Positions 8,084-16,918 of a DNA stretch of 64,000 bases are shown here, in pieces. The translations under genes were made by a program, and so were the position numbers. This stretch comes from an uncultured Sphingobacteriales bacterium (GTDB taxonomy: Bacteria; Bacteroidota; Bacteroidia; Chitinophagales; Chitinophagaceae). The stretch's first letter is position 1; each line of letters begins with the position of its first letter. The stretch covers positions 1 through 64,000 of the forward strand of contig CALKHN010000043.1 of NCBI GenBank assembly GCA_937991535.1. Direction: 5' to 3'. The notes under the pieces were generated by a model. The model had not been told where the DNA came from. It saw only the letters and a list, made by a program, of their open reading frames with translations, and ran no database searches.

Positions 8084-8467
8084 ATGACAAAATCAGCAAA
8101 CAACCAGGCAATGACAACGCAGGAAGTTGCAGCGCGGTTCAATGAACTTGCAAAGCAGGAAAAATGGTTTGAAATCCAGGACGAGCTCTTCTCTGATATT
8201 GTAAGAAGTATTGATCCGCCCAATTCTCCCTGGCTGGGGTATGCAGAAGGTAAAACCGCTGTTCGCAAAAAAGGCGAAGTGTTCGTAAAAAAAATTGAAG
8301 CTGTTCATAGAACACATACAACAGAACCCGTTGTGGGAGGCAATCATTTTGCAGTAGGACGGGAAACAGACATTACCTTGCAGGGCTTTGGAAGAATACA
8401 AATTAACCAGGTAATGCTTTATGAAGTAAAAGACGGCCGGATTGTGCTGGAACAATTTTTTTATTAA
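8084..8467 (+). CDS. SnoaL/NTF2-like fold protein
   Basis: This 127-residue protein has the NTF2-like cone-shaped fold pattern: an N-terminal helix pair (ATRFNELAKQ-like region and WFEIQDELFSDI), then strands ending LYEVKDGRIVLEQFFY. Members range from polyketide cyclases to small-molecule isomerases, and many are uncharacterised. Nothing here identifies a substrate. It follows the AHSA1-like gene in the same direction. The fold call is moderate and the function unknown. Confidence 0.7.
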   Translation: MTKSANNQAMTTQEVAARFNELAKQEKWFEIQDELFSDIVRSIDPPNSPWLGYAEGKTAVRKKGEVFVKKIEAVHRTHTTEPVVGGNHFAVGRETDITLQGFGRIQINQVMLYEVKDGRIVLEQFFY

Positions 8468-8634
8468 GGCATTTCCCGGTAATACGGCACAATTCAAATA
8501 TTTGATTTATTACACAGCATGTTGGCAAAGTTTTTGAGCCAGACTTCGGGCGGAAAAAATTGAAGCCAAAGTTTGATTCACATCCTGGAACCGCGTAAGG
8601 AGAAGGGAAAAAAATCCGCCACAGATCAACAACT

Positions 8635-9372
8635 ATGCGCACCCTGCTTTTTATACTCACGTTTTTTATATCTGCCACAGGCGTCGGCCAAAGTAACACT
8701 CAAAAATTAATCATCACTTCGCTCACCAAAGACTTTTATATCTACACCACGTTTGGCGATCCCGGCGATGGATCCCTGTATCCCGCCAATGGCATGTACC
8801 TGGTAACCACCCAGGGCGTTGTATTATTCGATACACCCTGGGACACTACACAGTTTCAGCCGCTGCTCGACAGCATAGCGGCGAGGCACCATCAAAAAGT
8901 GATCATGTGCATCGCCACCCATTTTCACAGCGACAGAACAGCGGGGCTGAATAATTACAAACAAAAAGGCATTAAAACCTATACAACAAAGCAGACGGAC
9001 GGGCTGCTGAAAGCAAAAAATGGGCCCAGGGCGGAATTCTTAATTTATGGGGATACCACTTTCAATGTTGGGCAATATCGCTTTGAAACATTTTATCCCG
9101 GTAAGGGACACAGCCCGGATAATATTGTACTCTGGTTCGGCAGGGAGAAAATATTATACGGCGGCTGTTTTATAAAAAGCATTGAAACCAACAGTCCGGG
9201 CAATTTGTCGGATGCCCATATTGGTGAATGGATAAGATCAATCAAAAATATTCAAAACAAATTCGGTGATCCGGCTTTCAGCATTCCGGGGCACCTGGAC
9301 TGGACAAATAAAAAGTCACTGTCCCATACCTTAAAGATTTTAAAAAAATACAAGAACGAAAACAGCCACTAA
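8635..9372 (+). CDS. Subclass B1 metallo-beta-lactamase
   Basis: Secreted or periplasmic zinc hydrolase predicted to open beta-lactam rings. A signal peptide (MRTLLFILTFFISATGVGQS) precedes the alpha-beta/beta-alpha domain. All six B1 zinc ligands are visible: H96, H98 and D100 in THFHSDR, H159 in GKGHSPDN, C178 in YGGCFIKS, and H220 in PGHLDW. The cysteine ligand and GGCFIKS wording separate it from B2 and B3 enzymes and from glyoxalase II-like relatives, and match BlaB/IND/CcrA-type enzymes of Bacteroidota. The 245-residue length is normal. No mobile gene lies beside it, so it appears to be a chromosomal, possibly intrinsic gene. Actual substrate range cannot be predicted. Confidence 0.92.
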   Translation: MRTLLFILTFFISATGVGQSNTQKLIITSLTKDFYIYTTFGDPGDGSLYPANGMYLVTTQGVVLFDTPWDTTQFQPLLDSIAARHHQKVIMCIATHFHSDRTAGLNNYKQKGIKTYTTKQTDGLLKAKNGPRAEFLIYGDTTFNVGQYRFETFYPGKGHSPDNIVLWFGREKILYGGCFIKSIETNSPGNLSDAHIGEWIRSIKNIQNKFGDPAFSIPGHLDWTNKKSLSHTLKILKKYKNENSH

Positions 9373-9493
9373 AGCCGCCAACATTTTACTTACGCGGCCG
9401 AACAAAAGGAGATGGTCGTGAACGAAAGACAATACCCAACGCCTCCATATTTCCCTGCATGCATTTGACCATCGCCCACTGCAGCATAAAAGG

Positions 9494-9818
9494 AAATGCG
9501 TATTGCCGGGTGCATTTCAAATTGTCGCCGGCTTGGTATCTCACCAGCCGTGGCAGCCTGCCGTGGGTTGTGTTTCACCGCCCATAGAAGCAAACATAAT
9601 GTTGAAGAACCTGCAATGATTAAAGCGAAGATGGATTCCTCCTGCGTCGGAATGACAAACTGCTTTAATAAAGTTGAACTTTAGCAATAAAGCCGAACAA
9701 AAAACCCACTGCTTGTCATGCTGAGGAACGAAGCATCCGTGATGATTCTTGTCGTGGTTTGTGTGTACGAAACATTTAACCATCACCCGACAATTTGGAA
9801 TGCACCCTATTGCATTTT
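9494..9818. repeat. MITE-like element, copy B, with terminal inverted repeats
   Basis: GGGTGCATTTCAAATTGTCG (9508-9527) and CGACAATTTGGAATGCACCC (9788-9807) are inverted repeats with one mismatch in 20. Similarity continues outward to AAATGC/GCATTT. The interior shares CACCAGCC, GGCAGCCTGCCGTGGG and TTCACCGCCCA with copy A (6729-6889). It also carries about 130 extra bases, including a TGTCATGCTGAGGAACGAAG unit at 9714-9733. No transposase is present. The rest of the 9373-10100 gap shows no further gene. Confidence 0.55.
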
Positions 9819-10100
9819 GTAAAAATAAAATATCTCCTTACCTTGAAACTGTACAGATCCATCATTCTACAAATAGCCTGAACCCGTATTTTCACAATTC
9901 AATAACTTTTTTATGTGTCCATACGCAGCGCATATTGCGGGCTATGCAATTGCATGACTGTGACTGAGAGGGCGAAGCTGTGCTGTTAGGTTTGCAGAAC
10001 AAACGGCAGCAACGATGGACATGACCCAGCATTTAAACACAAATTTTAAAGCTCCTGATTTCTTTATCTTTAAACCTTATTTATCACAGCATTATCACTT

Positions 10101-12737
10101 ATGGCCAAAGCTAAAAAAACTGCAACTTCAAACCCGCCTGCCGTCCGCCCGGACGAGCCATTCGGACGGGGCAAGATAGGGAAGCCCATTGAACAGTATG
10201 AGCATAAAGACAAAGAGAGACTGAACAACCCACCTGTTGGGCTGGTAGACGCTCATACCGACAATGGAGGATACAAAAAGAAAACCTACGCATACGACCC
10301 GCACCTTGACCCGCAACTGCAATGGGCAGGTAAAGCCGAACATACCAGTTTTGATGTGCCAACCGTGAGCCTGCATGTGCATGAACGCATTGACCCCAGG
10401 CGCATTATTGAAACCGTGAAAAAAAAAGAAGAAGCCCCTATGCAAATGAGTTTGTTTGAAGAACAAAAGAAACCATTGCGGGAAGCCATTGAATTTTACA
10501 AACACAAAGAGAACTGGAGCAACCGGCTGATTGCAGGTGACAGCCTTCTGGTAATGAACAGCCTTTTGGAAAAAGAAGGTATGGGCGGCAAAGTGCAGAT
10601 GGTGTATTTTGACCCGCCTTATGGCATTAAATATGGCAGCAATTTTCAGCCCTTTGTAAACAAGCGTGATGTAAAAGATGGGAAGGATGAAGACCTGACT
10701 GCAGAGCCTGAAATGGTGAAAGCTTTTAGAGATACCTGGGAGTTAGGGATACATTCCTATCTAACTTATTTGCGAGACAGGCTTTTACTTGCTAAAGAAC
10801 TACTCCATGAAAGTGGAAGTGTTTTTGTTCAAATTGGAGATGAAAATGTACATAGAATCAGAACTCTATTAGATGAGGTGTTTGGTGAAAAACAATTTGT
10901 CAGCTTAATCACTTATAAGACATCTATTGGACTTGGTGCCAAAAACCTCGATAATGTTTCAAATTATTTAGTCTGGTATGCGAAGGATATAGAGAAAGTT
11001 AAATACCGCCAGTTGTTCAAGCAAGTTACGCTCGGTGGCGCAGGTGCTACGAGATATGATTTAGTTCAACTTCCTGATGGAGTAGTAAGAAGACTAACTG
11101 ACGAAGAAGAAAGCAATCCGGATTTACTTCCACACGCAGCAAAAATATTTTTTAAACAGGGATTGACCTCACGTTCTGGTGGAGAAGGTTCTGCATTTGA
11201 AATAGAGTTTCAGGGGAAAAAATATAAACCTTCTGCCGGAGGGTGGCGAACTGGAAAAGAAGGAATCGAAAACTTACTACGGAAAAACAGAATTGCTATT
11301 GAGGGTAATCGGTTAACTTTTAAAAAGTATTTTGACGACTTTGGCTTTATTTCGGTAAATAATTTTTGGGAAGATGTTAGTGGTGGTATTTCAAGCCGTA
11401 GCGATCCCAAAATTTATGTTGTTCAAACAGCTAATAGAGTTATTGAAAGATGCCTTTTCATGTCTACAGATCCGGGTGATTTAGTGTTAGATATAACTTG
11501 TGGAAGTGGCACAACTGCAAGGGTTGCCGAAGAATACGGAAGGAGATGGATAACATGCGACACCTCACGAGTCGCACTAACTTTAACAAAGCAGCGACTT
11601 CTGATAGCAAATTTCAATTTCTTTGAACTGGCATATCCTCAAGAGGGCGTAGGCAGTGGTTTCAAATATAAAACCGTTCCCCATATTACTTTAAAAAGCA
11701 TAGCCAATAACGAGCCCCCACCGGTAGAAACTTTATATGATCAACCTTTAATAGATAACAAACGGACGCGAGTAACCGGTCCTTTCACCATTGAAGCCGT
11801 TCCTGCGCCCGTTGCAAAATCATTTGAAGAAGTTGATGCTTCGACTTCGCTCAGCATGACAGAGCAGGAAGCCGATACTTCAGTTTCAAGAAGTGGCGAA
11901 ACATTGCGACAAGACGAATGGAGAAACGAGTTGCTTCGTGCAGGTGTAAGAGCCAAAGGCGGTAAACTCATTGAATTTACAAGAGTAGAACCATTGAGTG
12001 GCACGCGGTATTTACAGGCAGAAGCCGAAACAAAAGTTGAAATCTCAAATAAAAACCTGTTCGACAAAAACCAGCCCACCTTATTACAGCAGCCGCAAAG
12101 GGTTGTAGTGTGTTTCGGACCTGAACATGCTCCATTAGAACAACGCTTAGTGGAACTGGCTCTGGAAGAAGCCAACCTGCTAAAACCCAAACCCCAAATC
12201 GTATTGTTCTGCGCCTTCCAGTTTGATGCAGAGGCCGCCAAAGACATTGAAGAAACCAATTGGCCCGGGGTTACCCTGCTGAAAGCACAAATGAATGCCG
12301 ACTTACTTACTGATGATTTGAAAAAGAAACGCAGCAGCAATGAAAGCTTTTGGCTGATCGGCCAGCCCGATGTTAAGATGAAAGAAATCAAATCGGGTGA
12401 CGATAAAGGCAAATATACTGTTGAAGTAAACGGCTTTGATTATTACAACCCGAAAACAGGAACGGTGGACAGTGGCGGTAAAGGCGATATAGCCATGTGG
12501 ATGCTTGACCATGATTATGACGGCAGGAGTTTATTTCCTTCACAGGTATTTTTCCCGATGGCAGGAGCCAAAGAAGGTTGGGCAACCTTAGCCAAAAACC
12601 TGAAAGCCGAAATAGACGAAGAGAAAATTGAAGCCTTTGGGGGAACGGTTTCGCTTCCTTTTACCCCAGGTAAAAATGTAGCGGTAAAAATCATTGACGC
12701 CAGAGGAATAGAATCATTAAAAATTATCAGACTGTAA
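10101..12737 (+). CDS. Type III-like DNA methyltransferase (mod)
   Basis: The modification subunit of a Type III-like restriction-modification system adds a methyl group to adenine (or N4-cytosine) at its site. It is a beta-class amino-methyltransferase: motif IV FDPPYGIKYG at about residue 170 precedes motif I DITCGSGTTARVAEEYG at about 465. The 878-residue length fits. Residues 12-24 (PAVRPDEPFGRGK) and about 578-587 (EVDASTSLSMTE) are translated from short repeats found elsewhere in spacers, so these parts look like in-frame repeat insertions in linkers. One base separates its stop from the KilA-N gene, and res follows. The three form a tight operon. Confidence 0.92.
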   Translation: MAKAKKTATSNPPAVRPDEPFGRGKIGKPIEQYEHKDKERLNNPPVGLVDAHTDNGGYKKKTYAYDPHLDPQLQWAGKAEHTSFDVPTVSLHVHERIDPRRIIETVKKKEEAPMQMSLFEEQKKPLREAIEFYKHKENWSNRLIAGDSLLVMNSLLEKEGMGGKVQMVYFDPPYGIKYGSNFQPFVNKRDVKDGKDEDLTAEPEMVKAFRDTWELGIHSYLTYLRDRLLLAKELLHESGSVFVQIGDENVHRIRTLLDEVFGEKQFVSLITYKTSIGLGAKNLDNVSNYLVWYAKDIEKVKYRQLFKQVTLGGAGATRYDLVQLPDGVVRRLTDEEESNPDLLPHAAKIFFKQGLTSRSGGEGSAFEIEFQGKKYKPSAGGWRTGKEGIENLLRKNRIAIEGNRLTFKKYFDDFGFISVNNFWEDVSGGISSRSDPKIYVVQTANRVIERCLFMSTDPGDLVLDITCGSGTTARVAEEYGRRWITCDTSRVALTLTKQRLLIANFNFFELAYPQEGVGSGFKYKTVPHITLKSIANNEPPPVETLYDQPLIDNKRTRVTGPFTIEAVPAPVAKSFEEVDASTSLSMTEQEADTSVSRSGETLRQDEWRNELLRAGVRAKGGKLIEFTRVEPLSGTRYLQAEAETKVEISNKNLFDKNQPTLLQQPQRVVVCFGPEHAPLEQRLVELALEEANLLKPKPQIVLFCAFQFDAEAAKDIEETNWPGVTLLKAQMNADLLTDDLKKKRSSNESFWLIGQPDVKMKEIKSGDDKGKYTVEVNGFDYYNPKTGTVDSGGKGDIAMWMLDHDYDGRSLFPSQVFFPMAGAKEGWATLAKNLKAEIDEEKIEAFGGTVSLPFTPGKNVAVKIIDARGIESLKIIRL

Positions 12738-12738
12738 A

Positions 12739-13557
12739 ATGGCTAAGAATAAAAAGATACAGGTAAAGGGAGTAGAAATTACCATTACACAAGAAGACAT
12801 GGGAGATTTCATTTCACTTACTGATATGCTAAAAGCCAAAGACGGTGATTTCTTCATTTCTGATTGGCTTCGAAACAGAAATACTGTTGAATTTCTTGGA
12901 ATTTGGGAATCCATCCACAACCCCCATTTTAATTATGGCGAATTTGCCATAATTAAAAGTCAGGCAGGATTAAACAGCTATAAAATCAGCGTGAAAGAAT
13001 GGGTAGAAAAAACCAATGCTATAGGTTTAAAAGCCACTGCAGGCAGGTATGGAGGAACCTATGCTCATAGTGATATTGCTTTTGAATTTGGTATGTGGAT
13101 TAGTGCCGAGTTCAAAATTTATTTGATCAGAGAGTTTCAACGCCTTAAAGCTGATGAAAACGACCGGCTCAAAGTGGAATGGAATCTGCAACGCACATTA
13201 GCCAAAGTAAATTATAGGATACATACAGATGCCATCAAAGAAAACCTGATTCCTGGTACTCTTACCAAAACACAGATCAATTTCCTGTATGCCGATGAAG
13301 CAGATATGCTTAATGTAGCTTTATTTGGAATGACAGCAAAGCAATGGCGTGAAAGTAATACGGCGAAAGAAGGTAATATTCGTGATCATGCTACTATAGA
13401 GCAATTAGTGATATTGTCAAATTTGGAAAGTATCAATGCTGTGTTAATTCATCAGGGCCTGAAACAAAACGAACGATTGCAGCAACTGAACAGCATTGCA
13501 ATTACACAAATGAAATCGCTTGTGAGCAATGCTCAAATCCGGAAATTGAAAAAGTAA
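12739..13557 (+). CDS. KilA-N domain protein within the restriction-modification operon
   Basis: This 272-residue protein has an N-terminal KilA-N DNA-binding domain (about residues 15-135: SLTDMLKAKDGDFFISDWLR, TYAHSDIAFEFGMWIS, FKIYLIREFQRLK). A helical C-terminal part follows (RDHATIEQLVILSNLESINA). KilA-N occurs in phage and DNA-virus proteins and is also found between mod and res genes in bacterial operons. It starts 1 base after mod and ends 3 bases before res, so it is almost certainly translated with them. A regulatory or specificity role is inferred only. No catalytic residues are evident. Confidence 0.88.
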   Translation: MAKNKKIQVKGVEITITQEDMGDFISLTDMLKAKDGDFFISDWLRNRNTVEFLGIWESIHNPHFNYGEFAIIKSQAGLNSYKISVKEWVEKTNAIGLKATAGRYGGTYAHSDIAFEFGMWISAEFKIYLIREFQRLKADENDRLKVEWNLQRTLAKVNYRIHTDAIKENLIPGTLTKTQINFLYADEADMLNVALFGMTAKQWRESNTAKEGNIRDHATIEQLVILSNLESINAVLIHQGLKQNERLQQLNSIAITQMKSLVSNAQIRKLKK

Positions 13558-13560
13558 CTG

Positions 13561-16500
13561 ATGAAAAACATAAACAAGCTGATCATCAATTCCCCTTATG
13601 TTGAACCGCAACAGTATTGGGAATATATCAGGGACACGAGAGAATTTATTTTACAGGACGGTCGCAGACCCGCAGGATATGTTGTGGCATCCGAAAGTTC
13701 AAGATCTTTTGACGACCCCGGTACATTCATTGAAATTGATTTGGTGAACGCCATTCGGCCAAGAATTAAAAAATGGCGTGAAGATGGATACTCCGGCGTT
13801 ACAGGCATTACCAAAAGACTTTTGCAACATTGGCAAGATCCGGAAGAACGCAAAGACCGCAGGTTTTTCTTTTGCCAGTTAGAAGCCATTGAAACACTGA
13901 TCTGGCTTACTGAAGCACCCGAAGCAGATAAAACAGGAATAGATATCCCGGGTGATGGTGGAGCGTTCAGCCGCTGGTGCAACAAAATGGCAACAGGTTC
14001 AGGTAAGACTATTGTAATGGCGATGCTTATTGCATGGAATGTATTGAACAAAGTTGCAAATGGAAAAGACAGCCGTTTTTCAAAAAATGTATTGATCGTT
14101 GCCCCGGGCCTAACGGTTCGCAATCGTCTTTCGGTGCTCAATCCAACAGACCCTGGAAACTATTACGAAGAATTCAATATTGTTCCTTTGGGTTTAATGG
14201 ACTCCCTGCGACAAGGAAAAATAAAAATCATCAACTGGCACGGTTTGGCCTGGCAAACAGAAGAAAAAATTGCTAAGAAAAAATCCGTTGACAAACGTGG
14301 AGCAAAAAGTGACGAGGCCTACGTAAAAGAAGTTTTGGGAGATATAGCCAACGCCTCAAACATTATTGTTATAAACGATGAGGCACATCATGCCTGGCGT
14401 ATTCCTGCTGAAAGTAAAATCAAAGGTGTAAAGAAAGAAGATATTGAAGAAAGCACCGTTTGGGTTGGCGGACTTGACCGCATTCAAAGAGCAAGAGGCA
14501 TTTTGCGTTGTTTCGATTTATCGGCAACCCCATTTGCCCCGAGCGGCAAAAAAGCAAGCGAAGAAGCATTATTCCCCTGGATTGTTTCAGACTTTGGTTT
14601 GAATGATGCTATTGAAGCAGGTTTGGTAAAAACACCAAGAGTGGTAGTTCGTGATGATGGAAATGTGGACAAGGATTTACGTTCACGTTTGTATCACATC
14701 TATATGGACGAAACGGTAAAAGACGACATCAACCAAAAAGTAGATGAATCCGTTCCGCTTCCCGACCTGATAAAAAACGCTTACTTACTGTTGGGCAAAG
14801 ACTGGAAGGCAACGAAAGATGATTGGGAAAAGGCGGGCTACAAAATTCCACCTGTAATGATTACGGTGGCAAATACCACTTTTACATCAGCACGAATAAA
14901 ATATTCATTCGACAAAGACACATTTCTGCTTTCAGTAGCAGGGCTGGGCGATTTATGTAACCCTGAAAAAACCTTGCAGATTGACAGCAGCATTCTACAG
15001 AAGGCAGAAGCAGAAACGGAGGAAGTAGAAATTGCAGAAGCAGAGGAAGCCGAATACGATTCGGAAGATGCACCAAAAGAAAAGCCGCCTGCCGGACGGG
15101 CAGGAAAGCTAACTAAAAAGCAACAAGCAGAACTATTAAGAAGAACAGTTGACACTGTTGGAAAAATCGGAGAACCCGGAGAACAGATTCAAAATGTAAT
15201 TTCTGTTGGAATGCTCAGTGAAGGTTGGGATGCCAAAACCGTAACGCATATTATGGGTTTACGGGCATTCAGCAGTCAGTTGTTGTGCGAGCAGGTTGTT
15301 GGCAGAGGTTTGCGGAGAACTTCGTATGATGTTGGTGAGGATGGATTGTTTGAACCTGAATATGTAAATATATTCGGTGTGCCCTTCACATTCTTACCAC
15401 ACGAAGGTGGCCAGGACGGACCGCCACCGCCGCCACCTAAACCTAAAACAGAAATAAAACCTGTAAAGGAAAAAGCAGAACATGAAATCAGTTTCCCGAA
15501 TGTGGTGAGGATTGACCACATCTATAAACCTCTACTGACAATAAATTTAGAAAAGGTCAAATCATTAGCGCTTGACCCATACGATTCAATTACAGAAGCT
15601 GAACTGGCTGCTATTATTGCAGGTAAACCAAACCCTGCCGCACTTTCGGAAATTGATCTGAAAGAAATTGCAGAAAAATTCAGGCTGCAATCCATCATTT
15701 TCAGAATTGCATCCACCATTTACAATTCAGAAAAGAAACCTGACTGGAAAGGGAGCAAAGAAACGTTCCTGATTCAACTGATTGGCATAATTGAGAAGTT
15801 TATTTACTCCAACAAAATCGTTATCAAAAATCCTTTATTCAATCAGGACGAATCAAGGAAACGTATTTTGATCATGCTGAACATGAATAAAGTTGTTCAG
15901 CACATCTGGAACGAAATAAGAGCAGTAAACACAGAAGCATTAACACCGGTATTCGACAAGGAAAATCCCATTCGTTCAACTTCCGGCATCAGAACCTGGT
16001 GGACAAGCAAACCATGTGAGTCGTTTGATAATACACATATCAACTTTGTTGTGGTAGAGAGCAAATGGGAATTTCTTGAAGCAAAAACAATTGACAATTC
16101 AAGCGTCGTAAAATCATTCGTAAAAAACGACCATTTGAATTTTGTTGTCTTTTATAATTATCAGGGAGTTGTCAGGAGATTTTTCCCGGACTTTATTATT
16201 AAGCTCACGACCGGAGAAAACTTAATTGTAGAAACCAAAGGACAGGACAATGAACAAAACAAAACCAAACGAGCATATTTGGATGAGTGGTGCAGAGCGG
16301 TAAATCAGCATGGTGGCTTTGGACAATGGAGTTGGGCGGTTTCTTTTAATCCGAATGATCTGGATTTGATACTGGCAAATTCTATAACCAGCTTTCGTGG
16401 CCACGTTTATCTTGACACAGACAACGATGAAATCGCATTTAAAGTGTTTTCAGCAATCAGGCATTTATTGCAGGAGAACGGATTTGAAATAAGCAAAGAA

Positions 16501-16770
16501 AGCGAATTAATAACGGGTTCAAGGATAAAAGACATTTGGTTTAAAATCACCAGCCCATTAAGAAGCAAGGAGGCAAAGGAATTATTTGAAAAGACAAAGA
16601 AAGCAATTGAACTTGCCAGGCTTGAGAAACTTCAATCGGAAGTAAACAAAAATAATTTTGAAGCAGCGGCAGCGTTTCTTAATTCAGTAAAGGAAGTACC
16701 TAATGTAGCTACCACAATGGGTTCTTTGGTAATCGTTAAGGCAACTGTAAATGGAACGCCTCAATTTTGA
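13561..16770 (+). CDS. Type III-like restriction endonuclease, helicase-nuclease (res)
   Basis: The restriction subunit combines SF2 helicase/translocase and nuclease. The Walker A motif ATGSGKT is at about residue 145 and the DEAH box INDEAHHAW at about 272. The motif VI region VVGRGLRR follows, and a PD-(D/E)xK nuclease near residues 875-890 reads FFPDFIIK then IVETKGQ. The 1069-residue length and layout match the family annotated as BPTD_3080-type restriction endonucleases. Residues about 509-516 (PPAGRAGK) derive from a GC palindrome resembling intergenic repeats, in an acidic linker. It is the last gene of the mod/KilA-N/res operon. The sequence just after the stop stays open in another frame to 16889. 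Confidence 0.92.
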   Translation: MKNINKLIINSPYVEPQQYWEYIRDTREFILQDGRRPAGYVVASESSRSFDDPGTFIEIDLVNAIRPRIKKWREDGYSGVTGITKRLLQHWQDPEERKDRRFFFCQLEAIETLIWLTEAPEADKTGIDIPGDGGAFSRWCNKMATGSGKTIVMAMLIAWNVLNKVANGKDSRFSKNVLIVAPGLTVRNRLSVLNPTDPGNYYEEFNIVPLGLMDSLRQGKIKIINWHGLAWQTEEKIAKKKSVDKRGAKSDEAYVKEVLGDIANASNIIVINDEAHHAWRIPAESKIKGVKKEDIEESTVWVGGLDRIQRARGILRCFDLSATPFAPSGKKASEEALFPWIVSDFGLNDAIEAGLVKTPRVVVRDDGNVDKDLRSRLYHIYMDETVKDDINQKVDESVPLPDLIKNAYLLLGKDWKATKDDWEKAGYKIPPVMITVANTTFTSARIKYSFDKDTFLLSVAGLGDLCNPEKTLQIDSSILQKAEAETEEVEIAEAEEAEYDSEDAPKEKPPAGRAGKLTKKQQAELLRRTVDTVGKIGEPGEQIQNVISVGMLSEGWDAKTVTHIMGLRAFSSQLLCEQVVGRGLRRTSYDVGEDGLFEPEYVNIFGVPFTFLPHEGGQDGPPPPPPKPKTEIKPVKEKAEHEISFPNVVRIDHIYKPLLTINLEKVKSLALDPYDSITEAELAAIIAGKPNPAALSEIDLKEIAEKFRLQSIIFRIASTIYNSEKKPDWKGSKETFLIQLIGIIEKFIYSNKIVIKNPLFNQDESRKRILIMLNMNKVVQHIWNEIRAVNTEALTPVFDKENPIRSTSGIRTWWTSKPCESFDNTHINFVVVESKWEFLEAKTIDNSSVVKSFVKNDHLNFVVFYNYQGVVRRFFPDFIIKLTTGENLIVETKGQDNEQNKTKRAYLDEWCRAVNQHGGFGQWSWAVSFNPNDLDLILANSITSFRGHVYLDTDNDEIAFKVFSAIRHLLQENGFEISKESELITGSRIKDIWFKITSPLRSKEAKELFEKTKKAIELARLEKLQSEVNKNNFEAAAAFLNSVKEVPNVATTMGSLVIVKATVNGTPQF

Positions 16771-16918
16771 TACGCAATCTAACAATTGAGCAAACGATTC
16801 AACTGGAAAAGAACCCATCGCTAATGAATAATCCACTTCAGCTATTGAATATGTTAAACAATAATCCGGGAAATAATCTTTTAAACTGATACCTGAATAT
16901 CACATTAAGATAAACAAG

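Noticed and set aside
12739..13557. KilA-N gene as evidence for a prophage
   Set aside because: No other phage gene is present, and the gene is embedded in the mod-res operon with 1- and 3-base gaps.
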